A stretch of 64,000 nt of DNA from Tenebrio molitor. Its lineage: Eukaryota > Arthropoda > Insecta > Coleoptera > Tenebrionidae. Position numbers and translations under genes: made by a program. The notes below the pieces were generated by a model. That model was not told where the DNA came from, made no database searches, and saw only the letters and a list, made by a program, of their open reading frames with translations. Where the stretch lies: assembly GCF_963966145.1 (NCBI RefSeq), contig NC_091052.1:13578001-13642000 (forward strand), given 5' to 3'. The stretch's first letter is position 1; each line of letters opens with the position of its first letter. This document shows positions 24,986 through 35,614 of the stretch, piece by piece.

Positions 24986-25715
24986 CCATTCAACCTCCGG
25001 ATTAATCTGCTCCAGCAAACGGATCTAATTTCGTTGATTTATCAAAACTCTTTTGTACCCTCCATGGGCCTCAAATCTGGCGTTTTTCGTGTCTACTCGC
25101 ACAAATCCGTTGCAATTTTCTCCTTATTCATAACTGAAGCGCATCCAGCACCATTCATGTAATATTCATCATCGAAGCGCCATTGTCAAAGGCTTGAAGA
25201 CATGACAAATTGATTCAGTCGCTTCAACTCCTCAACTCCTCGACTTTTACTTCTATTTACAATCAAACTCCAAACACTCGAACCAAACGAACTAATTTCG
25301 TTAGTTTATCAAATCTTTGCCATTTCCTCGATGGGACTCGAATGTGGAGTTCTTGGTGGCAACTTCCAATAATCCGTTGCAATTTTCTCCCAATTTATCG
25401 CTGAAGCGGATCTACCGCCATTCAAGAACTATGTATTATAGATGCAACCGTGCCATCGAAGCCACCGTCAAAGGAATCCTTGAAGACAAATTGATTCAGA
25501 GAGTGCGACTTAATCTGCCCAACGAACCATTCTAATTTTGTTCCCTCGATGGGACCAAACTCTGGCGTTGTTGGTGGCGTTCGCGATTTTCTCTTACGTT
25601 GGTGTCTGAAGCGCATCTCGCCCCATTCATGTAATATGCATTATCGAGGCAATTATGCCATCGAAGCCATTGTCAAAGGAATCTTTGAAGACATAACAAA
25701 TTGATTCGGCGTAGA
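24985..25715 (+). repeat. Three diverged tandem units, about 210-280 bp
   Basis: Three successive units end in GACA(T)(A)ACAAATTGATTC at 25210, 25491 and 25701. They share, in order, an AATTTCGTT(A/G)(G/A)TTTATCAAA phrase, CTCGATGGGAC, a (T)CCGTTGCAATTTTCTCC phrase, GAAGCG(C/G)ATCT, CCATTCA, and CATCGAAGC...TGTCAAAGG. Periods are 281 and 210 bp, the last unit being shortened. Reading frames are not conserved between units, so it is not a repeat protein. Confidence 0.75.
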
Positions 25716-26820
25716 CGGCGGCGCTTTGAACCGTCTCTCCATTACGTATGTGTGTAAATTGCGCTAAAGACGAGTCTTCCTTTGAAAGTTTCCCTTAATT
25801 ATGAAATCAATTAGCACGGTGTTCGCCGCCTCCGTGGTGGACGGTAGGGGCGGGGTCCGGTCACTCGAAATTTGTTGATATATGAGCCGTTATCTCGTGG
25901 ACACACGTAGAGACCCGGGATGATGCTTTATATAAGTGTAAGATACTCGGATGAAAGATGGACTGGGCTAAGTGTGATGGACTCTTATCGTGGCCACACT
26001 TTGCGCCGTGAAATTTGTCGAGTCAGCTTCTACAAGACGGGAAGTTCCAGATGGATATCCACTCGATTATCGCTAATTCTTCTGTTTTGGCGTAAGATAT
26101 CGAGCGGTTTTTTGGTGGCGGGGGTGCGGTCACGACCCCCGCCGCATTTCAAGTGAATCGTAAAATTGGGCCATCAAGAGCAGATTAGGGCACCGATTAG
26201 GGCTATTTATGTTCGATGTATGCGGTGAGGGTCAAACGGCTCGCCTTACAAGCTATGCAACCGACTTGCTCGGGATCAAGTCCTGAGGCCACTCGACGTC
26301 CCTCGCAAATTCGCGCTAACAGGACCGGGATCGGGGAATGATCCACGCTATTACTGTTCCGAAGGGGCTGTCAGCGATGCATAAATCGGACGAGTAAAAA
26401 GGTCCAGATTAAGCCGAGACGTGGCGATGGAATCCGAATATTTTCTAAGTGAATAAGTACGACGGACGACACAATGATAAAATCGTGTCCTCGTGAGTAC
26501 GTTTTCTTCTTATGGAGGTTGTAAAAGTTGGATTTCGCGAAACATGTCAGCCCGGAATTTATACAGGACTGACGTGGCATTTTCAAAAGATCATAAACTT
26601 TATGCCATCGCCGAGTTTCCTCCTGTTATTTGCAAACTTTAATGGGGGTAATAAAATTCCAACATGGGTCTGATTTTTGGCACCGGGAAAATCACTTTTC
26701 TGACACTCCCTTTCGGACCATAGGCTTGAAATAAAATCATAATAGTAAAGTTTGCCGTGTTCTCTCGCCGAATAAAAATAAACTACAAAGTTATTATCTC
26801 GCAAAAAATATATAGAAGCT
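25715..26820. other. Single-copy non-coding stretch
   Basis: No repeats or coding signal recognised. Confidence 0.5.
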
Positions 26821-26915
26821 TATTATCATTTATGGACAATAAACTGGCACTTACTGCGGAACCTTGAGGCACCCCACAATGCCCACAACTAAAATATCTT
26901 ATCTGATTCTACAAC
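26821..26915 (-). pseudogene. Fragment of a non-LTR retrotransposon reverse transcriptase
   Basis: One minus-strand frame reads CGVPQGSAVSASLLSINDN, closely following the reverse-transcriptase block GVPQGSxLGPLLFxIYINDL of LINE-type (jockey/CR1-like) elements. Codons upstream (NQIRYFSCGH) also fit the residues before this block. Stops lie within 100 bp on both sides and the neighbouring domains, including the catalytic YADD box, are not found. It is a short, dead 5'- and 3'-truncated remnant; the clade cannot be told. Confidence 0.5.
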
Positions 26916-27148
26916 TCTTCAAAATTTCTGTAATTACGACAATTTGTAAATATGTACTCTGATGATTTTTTCCTTCACGAATTTTGTTTCGGTCTTTGCA
27001 AACATCTCTCTCTCTATGATTATTTTTTCAGTCGTCAGAAAAAAACTTGTTCTTTCTAAAAGCAAGCATCTATTGCTGTCGAGTCGAATATTTCATTTTT
27101 CGCTGCCCCTATCATGGAACTGACCTTTTAGCCCATTGGATCGGATAA

Positions 27149-27183
27149 CTAATAATAATAATAATAATAATAACAATAATAAA
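27149..27183. repeat. (AAT)n microsatellite
   Basis: About eleven trinucleotide repeats of TAA/AAT with one interruption (AAC). Confidence 0.9.
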
Positions 27184-27251
27184 GTAGACGTATAGAAAAA
27201 TAAATGATTATATAAATGGTGAATTACCATTAGGTAGTTGGTAAAAATGTT

Positions 27252-27306
27252 CCTGATGGTGAATAAACGCGGCCTCGATGCTGTGTCCCTTCCACGATAA
27301 AAACAG
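27252..27306 (+). repeat. Body fragment of the 5S-derived SINE
   Basis: ATGGTGAATAAACGCGGCCT and the following CGATGCTGTGTCCCTTCCACGA closely match the body of the element at 35421-35612 (ATGGTGAATAAATCCGACTT, then CGATGCCGTGCCCTCTTTAC). The 5S-like head is absent, so this is a 5'-truncated second copy. It shows that the sequence is a dispersed repeat family. Confidence 0.6.
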
Positions 27307-27309
27307 CGT

Positions 27310-30300
27310 GAAACATTATTTACACATAATTCTGGCGCTGTTTAGCACTTTAGATCTGTACTGTGGCACTGAACCCAATTTGCTCTGACGCAATTTATTC
27401 TAACAAAGGCTAATTAATTTAGTAGAGCCTCCTTTGAAAAACTACTTTGACGAATCCACAGTTTTATGGTAAAAGCGAGAGAAAAATCCACGACGGAATC
27501 CTGTTTGCGCCTTTCATCCCTTTTGCGGGAGCCGCCTCGGCACTCTCGCCGGAATATAATAATACAACCGGACATTAATAGAATAACACCACGAGATTAT
27601 TATCGCCTTGGCCGAAAGCTCATCACTCCATCGGCCACAGATAAGTTGATTATTATCATCGGAGAAGGGCTGAAAGGTCTTCCGCCTGGTGATAAACTCG
27701 ATACGGTGTTGCATCTTCTATTTCGCGGCGTGCGCCTTATTCGCCTGGTTTATGATCAACCACTCATTTTACGGCCATGTTTACGGTTGTGTTTATCGTT
27801 ACGTTCCGGCGAGATGAGTGCACCGTTCCTTCGGCAAATGGAGATTTATGCGATGCATCGCCGCCATATTTATGCGCCAGCCTTGATATCTGCACCGGTA
27901 AATTACTAGCTGACGGCTAAGATGTGCTACCTCGCAAATACAAAAACGAAAGCACAAAAGCTCGCTCCGACGAGGTGCGGTGGTGCAACACGACATCAAA
28001 AATGGAGAAATATACTGGTTTTCCCCGGCCGGCGAGACGTCCAGATCTTGGTCCCGTCGAGCGTAATTACCGCGCCCGTCCCGATCGCCTCCACTCGAGC
28101 AAACATTTGTCTTGGGAGAAGGGCCCCGGGCCCGGTTATTAGTTGGCGTTTAGAGGGTGCGAAGGGTTGGCCCTGCGCATTGTTCCTCCAGATTCGCGAG
28201 TGCGGAATTTGTTATTTTCGCTTGGCAATAAGGAACATCATATTAATGAACACAGCAAGAAATGAATAACTTCGAGTCGGACAGACAACACGGCAGGACC
28301 GAGTTAATTAAGAAAAAGAGCGGTGGCGAGGCGCAATAACATCAATCTCTCCCTGCTAATTACCAGGCGAACTGGCAACGCCGCCGACGTGCCCTATTAC
28401 CATACAGACGTGCCGACCTATTTGTTACATTTATTCGAACTTATCCAGAAAGTAAGTTTACGGGAAAGTTGCCAGACGGCCGCATTCAGGTTGCCAGACA
28501 CCTTTTAAGGGGGCACTCACTACCATTGGTAATTGGGCAAACCGACCCGCGACAATAAACATTTCACTTGACCGCTTTATGCCCAAAAGGCTAACCGCAA
28601 ACGGCCAAATAAATTTGATTACCGCTTCCATATCCAAATTACCCCATTGCACAATTCAATTTCTATTTTTCAATAAGCCAGGGTTCCTCGGTAAACGCAT
28701 TTCTTTCTGAAATATGTATGTTTTACTAGTGTGGCAACACGATTTGGTTAGTTGAGAGTTAATGTAATTTAACGTAACAAAGCACCGTCATTATACAAAT
28801 GTATCGTGGAAAAAAGCTAAATTGGACATAAATCATAGAGTGAAGCGACTTGCACGCAACGTCACACTATGACTGATACAACAATAAAGTGAATCATTAC
28901 GTTACAACATAAACAACATTAAAACAAAGATATATCACTTCTGCTGCTAGCAAATGTAGATTTACCCAGATAATCGGTATTTGTGCGGCACTCAGATGAA
29001 TCACATTTTTTACAAGTGGGAAGTTTACACGCACGAGCGCAGCGAGTACAAAAAATGAATTATTACGAAAAAATAATTAATAAAATATGAATATGTAACC
29101 ATGCTGCTGAATCGAGTTTTTTACAATTATTTTCATAAAATAAGTGGAAGCGCTGCCAAGTATTTTACCAGAAATTAATTTCTTTATATTTTCTTTAATT
29201 CTGTGGCAAATTAAGCAAACTTTGTGTAAGTGTAGCAAAAAATGTGCAATCGAGTTTTCCAAAACGTAAAACAAATGTTTTCATTTGACTTGCAAAAAAT
29301 CTCACTTTAAGAAGGATAAATTGATTAGAAAACAACAACTTTTTGAAATGGCAAAAAATCTGTATTTTTCCGCCGTCTGAATTAAAAACGAAACGTGATT
29401 TAGTAATGTGCCCCAAATGTGGTGTTTGTGATTCTTAAATATCTCCGAGCTAAAATGCGAAATCCCTTTGAGGGAGTGCTCCAAAGAAATTAATTTCATT
29501 TTATTGCTGTACGTACATCTTCGGCGTGTAATGAAAGAAAAATAAAGAGGCGAAATTGAAATAAAAATATCAAAACGGGACTAATTTATTATTGCGTTAG
29601 ACAAGGAGTGGCGCTAGTTGGGATCAATTTTGGGGATTCCTCCACCCCTCGTTCTTTTTTAGGTGGCGGTATTATCTTAATAATGCCTGATAAAATTATT
29701 AAAACGGATGGAGAGGATACTGGAACGGGTTCGCATAATGACGCTTTTAAAAGCTACCCCTTCAAATTTATGTACAATTAGTTCCTCCACTTGAAACAAA
29801 TATTACGCCGACGTTAATTTCTTCATGATGCAAACGACGCGACCCCAAATTGCACTAGTGCGATAGGTGAAGAGATTAAAAATATTCGTTGCGATTTTAT
29901 TAAATGAAAAGGATCGACTGCATTAACCAACAATTGCGCCCAATAAATTACGACGTGCATTATCTCGCGACCTACCTTTCACACTTTTTGCTGCGAAGAG
30001 TGTTGCCCCGAATGAAAATATAATTTAAATTACAATGCCAGAAAGGAAGGTTTATAAAGACGACTCAACACATTTGCATAAAGGAGAATATTTATTACTT
30101 TAATTGTAACAACTTTATTAGTCACTCTGGAAACTTGAATGAGAAGACGTCAAATAAACTTCTTTCTCCTTTTGCACATTTTAGAGTGAGGGTTGGGTCT
30201 AAACATTAGACACCCTTTCGCGTTACCGAAAACACAAAGATTTTTATCTAAATGAGAGGTCCAGATTCTGGATTAGGTGGAATCTCGTTGGTTTGCCGAT

Positions 30301-31550
30301 TTACGGCGACACCCGAAATTGAAATTTTTGGTGATCTCGTATAATAGAGCGGTCTTATCAGATGCGTAAACAGAATGCGTGGGGCGCGCTTCGAGAAAAA
30401 TTAAGACGGAATAAATTACGTCGGGGTTGGAGTTATTCTTTATTTGGAGGAGGTCTAGACATAAAACGAGATAATTTCGCGAAATCTCGCAAAGGGACCC
30501 TTAACATATCTTAATTTACTGTCAATTTGTTAGATATTTTACTCGGTTTTTTTACGGCGTTGTTGTCCCGCTCGCTCCCATAAAAAATCAACGAATTTAC
30601 TTTCGTAATCTCGGGTTTCGGTCTATCTCCGGATTAAATAAAGCCCGGCGCGAGAATAACGCGTAGACCTGTAACCCACCGAGTTATTATTTCCTGGTTA
30701 AATAAAAAAAAAAGACGAGATAAGCCCGAGGCGTACCGCAGGATGAATAAAAAAAGAAGAAGACATAAAGACAAAGCTTGCTAACAGGAGTCGTAATTTT
30801 GTAAAACTTGATGTCGAAATTATTCGTTATCTTGCGGGATAACACCCGAAAGGAGAAAAAACAAACACTAGGAAGGGCGAAATTAAAAGGGAAAACGCGA
30901 CGTAATTGCTAAAACAAATACATTCCGTATGGTAATTCTCGCCGGGCAAAAACTTTCAACCGGCGAATGCATCTGGGCGGATTGGGGCGGTTTTGTGCGG
31001 GGGTGGGATGCACTTTCGTGTCCGGAAAATAAAAAAACTGTTATTATACGTTATCGTCTTTCGAAGAATTTAATTTAATGAGCTGGATGTGTTTAGCCAT
31101 CAAAATAAAAATGTAAATTGCATCCCTTTTAGTAATAATCTGCTGCGACTAAACCAGTCCCCAGGCTTACACCCCAGTTATTAAAGTTAGATTTTAAGTC
31201 GAGTCTTAATACAGGAAACTCGAGAAAAACGTCTCGCTGTAAACAAGTATCTGTGTAAATAAATAATAATTCGAGTCAACAAGTCTTTTATTCAAACGCT
31301 TAAATATTGGTCCTTCGAGCCGGATTTAAAGCGCAGTCCCCCAGTCAAGTGTTTTGATTTAAACGCTCAAACTCTACGTGACAGATCGGTGGATGTATAC
31401 GCTTTTACTCCGGAGGCCGCCAAAAAGTGTCCTGTTTGCTGCATAGTCTAAAATGAAGAAATTGAAAAAGCGACTACATAATAGTACATGCAAAAAACTT
31501 AACCTATTGCACAACTAAAGGAAATGTATGTTCAAAAAGTCTGAGATTGG
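27310..31550. other. Single-copy non-coding stretch
   Basis: Long gene-poor DNA. Frames at 27466-27909 (147 codons) and 27922-28269 (115 codons) are open but match no family and overlap others. A weak exon candidate is at 28367-28451. Small inverted pairs near 28795-28875 and 29000-29065 are below the quality of the listed foldbacks. Confidence 0.45.
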
Positions 31551-31560
31551 GAGCCTTGAG

Positions 31561-32648
31561 CATGGCCTACTAAATCTGAACTGCGCTGCGCTTATTACGG
31601 CCGTAACAAAGCTCGGATTTTCAAGGGAGCAATTGATTCCGCTAACCTCAAAAAATTCACCCTTAACCAACTCCATCTGTTAGCGAAATAGAAAAGAAAA
31701 ATGTAATTTGAATTGAAATTATCCAATCACAATCACGTAACGTGTTTATTTTGTTAGGTTAACACTTTCTATTTTGTCATTTTGACGCGAAATAAATTTT
31801 CACGAATACGTTTCATGAACGTAAGAATACCTAATAATTACAATAATCAAATTATGAAACGTAATATTTATATATTAAATGGAATTGCAAAATCTGAAAA
31901 TGGATAGAGCACAGTAGAAAAATTAAAAGTAAAACTATCTATCTGCAGGAAGACAATACCTTTCTTGTAAGTTTATAATTTTAAAACCTTCCTACTTGTG
32001 ATTTTATTCTGAATGGATTTCGTTTTTATGTAATCTGTTTTTTTTTTTATAAACAAATGTTTAAAATTGGTTTCATTAATAATTGGATAATAACTATACA
32101 AATTTTATCTTTGTGTTTATCACAGGTAAATATGAAATTCTGTATTAAATGTGGATGCAAAGTAGTAACCAGTGGCTGACAAGGATTTTTTGGAATTAAA
32201 TATGATAAAATTTGTGTGGCAATATTAGCCAAGTCTTTTAAAAGCCCCACAAATTTACAGACCCCACGGTCTTGAAGCCAAACTAATCGTAACAAGGGTC
32301 CTGGAGTTGCTGTAGATAATAAAGAAGAAACATGTATTACAGTGAAGTGTTTCATTTAGTTTTTTTTTATAATTTTATCAATTTTGGATTTGGTTTGGAG
32401 GTTGCTGGGAATTTGAAAATAACTGTTCTTATTTTCTCCACATGCAACGCACTATTTTTATTACTTCAACCTTGATGAAATTCAAGGAAATTTAAATTAT
32501 TGTGGCAATTTAGTTGATTTGTAGTTTAATATCTTTAAAGAGATGGCGCTAGTTAAGGGTAGATTTTTTGAGGTTAGCCGAATCAATCATTCAGCTAGTT
32601 TGTTACGGCCGTAATAAGCGCAGCGCAGTTCAGATTTAGTAGGCCATG
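31561..32648. mobile_element. 1.09-kb DNA transposon with ~115-bp inverted repeats
   Basis: The ends CATGGCCTACTAAATCTG and CAGATTTAGTAGGCCATG begin inverted repeats that stay nearly identical for about 50 bp (through GCGCTGCGCTTATTACGGCC). They remain similar to about 115 bp, including GCTAACCTCAAAAAAT. The direct repeat CCTTGAG flanks both ends (31554-31560, 32649-32655), giving a 7-bp target duplication, or 8 bp if the end G is counted. A 102-codon minus-strand frame (32047-32355) contains CDKHKDKICIVIIQLL, loosely like the C-terminal part of P/THAP-type transposases. CATG ends also recall P elements. The superfamily is unproven and no intact transposase exists. Confidence 0.8.
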
Positions 32649-32659
32649 CCTTGAGAAAC

Positions 32660-35415
32660 CTCAGAAGTTGGAATGATTCTAACAAAAATTATTATGACGA
32701 CTCAAGCTCAAAAAATTATTTTGGCGGGTGTATTTGGAGGTACGGGATGGATTAACGAAACACTAATTGAACTGAATTGAAAATTCCTTTATTCAAAGTT
32801 TTATTTAACAATCACACAAACCACAATTTGAAAAAAAAATCAATATTTTGTTTGGAGCTTTTTCTGAAAGATAGAGTTTCGAAAATGTAATATATTGAAG
32901 TTCATAATCCTCATTAAATCCTCATTAAAACAAGTACGAAATTTTTTTATTAAATTCGTTTTTCTGAAAAACACAACTCTAAAAATGGCTGCCATTACTG
33001 TCTACTTAACCAGTTGACTTCAAATTTGGTGCAAATCATTATCGGTGGTACCATAAATGAGTGGCAATTTTCCTTTTCTATTTTTTTTACCACACGAAAA
33101 ACAAACAAAACATTAACTATTTTCGAAAATACTCCTATTCTGATGAGTTTCAATGTTTTTTTTCTTTTTGGTACAGGCTATAGGCACACTTATACTGTTT
33201 AAGATACTTATTCGTTTCTTTTTTTTTCAGATAAGCTGAACTCCTGAATTCATCGCAACCATTTGAGAACTTTTTTGGCGGATATCCCAAAGTCAACAGC
33301 GAGCTTAATTCTTAATTGTAATTTTATTTGTTCCAAAAAATGTGTATACATATTATATCGAAACATTAATAAACTTGCACACCAAAGGACGGTAAAGTTT
33401 TATAATCCAAAAAAATCCACAAAAAGGATAAAATTTACTATTTTAGAGCAAAATATCTCCTTAACGAAGCATTAATTTATTTTACAATAACAAAGAGATT
33501 TTAAATTTTCAGAGACAGACGAGACTGGACAACTCCGGCAATGCACTCCCGTGTAGCAGCAGAAAGGGTTTCCACATCTTACATATTTTGAGTACGTTCT
33601 AAAAGACATTCTGAGTGAGCACTTTCGCGTTGTACTTCTCCTGAAGCTCTAGAGGTAATCCTTTTTCATCAAAAGCTTCAATAAACTGATTCGAATTTCG
33701 GTATAATCTACGCAACATCGGATGAAATTCAAACCTAGTCGGTACCACTACCACCTCTCATTTCTTTCCGGTGCCGTATCGTGAAACTCGTCCATGAAAC
33801 AGTATATTTGCATATCGAATCCAGACCATTAAATCGAACAACAGCGTCTATCGGCCGTCGCCGATTTATGCCTGAAATTCAGCAATCGACGTTAGAGAGC
33901 TTTTGTAATGCGATAACCATACACAATCAGATGCGGAATGATCGAACTATCCTGAAACTCCGGAGCGCAGTACACGTTCAAATTTAATATCCGCATCGTG
34001 ACATTTGAGCGGTGGCAACACAAAGAGCTGCACTGTTGACGCTGTGTGTTCATCAACCGAACCATCATCGCGCTGGTTGATTAGACCCGGACTAAACCCT
34101 GCCGATGACAGATGTACGGGACGTGTATGTGTGTGTGTGCGGACTCCGGTTCCTCTATTTAAATTTCATTTTCGAACAACCGCCACCTCGCATTCTCTCC
34201 CGGAGTTGCGTCCCGTCCGGACGATTTGTCCTACCGTAAATTCAATTTGTAATGAAATCAAATGAGACGAGGTCCTGGAAGATCACAGATCAGTGCAGGA
34301 TTAGTGGGTACATAGTTTATCTCAGACCGCAACAGGCAACTGGGATCCAATTAGGTTTTACACATCGCATACCTCGAAATTGATGATGAGAAACTGGTGG
34401 AATGTTTCATTTGGCCTGCTGCGGTTATTCCCGATCATTCTCTTCCTATTGCACTTTATTGAAATAGTTTGTTCGGGGCTGCCCTAATAATGACATCCGC
34501 CCCCGATCGACAGTCTCACCTGTTCGGCAAGCTCGTCGATGCCCAAACCTTCTCAATGGGACCCAAATCTGGTCCAACTTGTTTACGCTGCACAAAACTG
34601 CACTTCAAACGACAACAAAATTTGCAATTCGGACATTCTCCGCATGTTTCTTTTTCCGCACCATTTGTTCCCTTTTAATCTGTGGTGTTTAGGGACGACG
34701 ATCTGGAGGTCCGGGGGTGTAATACACATAAAAATAAATATCCGTATCAAATTAGATGCTAATAGCTCCAATTGTTCCCCTTTCATAAGACTTTCCGCTT
34801 AACAAGCGTTTTTTCGCCGCCCCCACAGCCGACTCCTTATTTGCCAAAACGGCTCATCTTGAAATTTCACTTCGAAAATGGCCCATAAAATGAATTATAC
34901 TTTAATATTCTTGCAAACTGCTGTGTACATTCCCTATTTAATCAATGAACGAACGAACCAAGGGACGTATTAAACAGCAATGTTATTTACATTAAACGGC
35001 CGACGGTGCGGCGTTATTATCCGCCGCAATACCGAACTCGCATTATTTTTATGGAACTCTAATTACTGGACTGTTTTCAAAGCGAACCGTTCGAGGACCG
35101 ATCGATTCAGACTCCGCCGCGACGAGTTTATCAATTTGTCGAATCGACGAAATTAACAAATCCTCCCCACAAAAAAAAAAAAATAGACAATAATTCATCC
35201 CGCATCCTCCCACCACAATTATGATCTTTGACCGGACTGTATTTATGGAGTCACGGACAATTAATTTCCGAACAGTAGATCTGGCTTCCCTTCGGCCATA
35301 AATTGCTCATAAAAGAGCAAGAGTATTGATTTACCGAACGTCGCACAGACAAAATGAGACAATCTTGAAAATTACACAACTCAGACATCCAAAAAAAAAA
35401 ACGTAATAATGATAT
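32660..35415. other. Non-coding stretch, AT-rich then single-copy
   Basis: 32660-33500 is AT-rich and may include old transposon remnants. A textbook acceptor (TTTCTTTTTTTTTCAG) on the plus strand ends at 33230, but no matching open exon and donor follow. 33500-35415 is GC-balanced with no recognised gene. Confidence 0.45.
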
Positions 35416-35420
35416 AGGGA

Positions 35421-35612
35421 GGCCGCACTGCTGTGAAAACACCCTCGTCGTTCGATCAGTGAGGTTAAGCAGCGTCGGACGCGGTCAGTGTTTGGACGGT
35501 AGGCCGTTGAAATTTCAGTGCTTCCTGGCTTCATTACTTGAGAGAAGTATCCGTAATGGTGAATAAATCCGACTTCGATGCCGTGCCCTCTTTACAATAA
35601 TGGTAATAACGT
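35421..35612 (+). repeat. 5S rRNA-derived SINE (SINE3-like)
   Basis: Positions 35421-35509 closely follow the first three-quarters of 5S rRNA. They hold a GTGAAAACACC segment, then CGTTCGATCAGTGAGGTTAA, GCAGCGTCGGACGCGGTCAG and a TTTGGACGGTAGGCCG segment. These match the 5S blocks CGTCCGATCACCGAAGTTAA, GCAGCGTCGGGCGCGG and TTGGATGGGAGACCG, which include the internal Pol III promoter. The rest of 5S is missing and an unrelated body follows, ending at a short (AAT)-like tail near 35600. The body recurs at 27252-27306, so this is a SINE family rather than a stray 5S pseudogene. Confidence 0.7.
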
Positions 35613-35614
35613 TG

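Noticed and set aside
27466..28269. 147- and 115-codon plus-strand frames
   Set aside because: Sequences look like translated non-coding DNA with no family similarity and overlapping minus-strand frames.
35421..35509. A functional 5S rRNA gene
   Set aside because: The last quarter is missing, several paired positions are changed, and an unrelated body follows.
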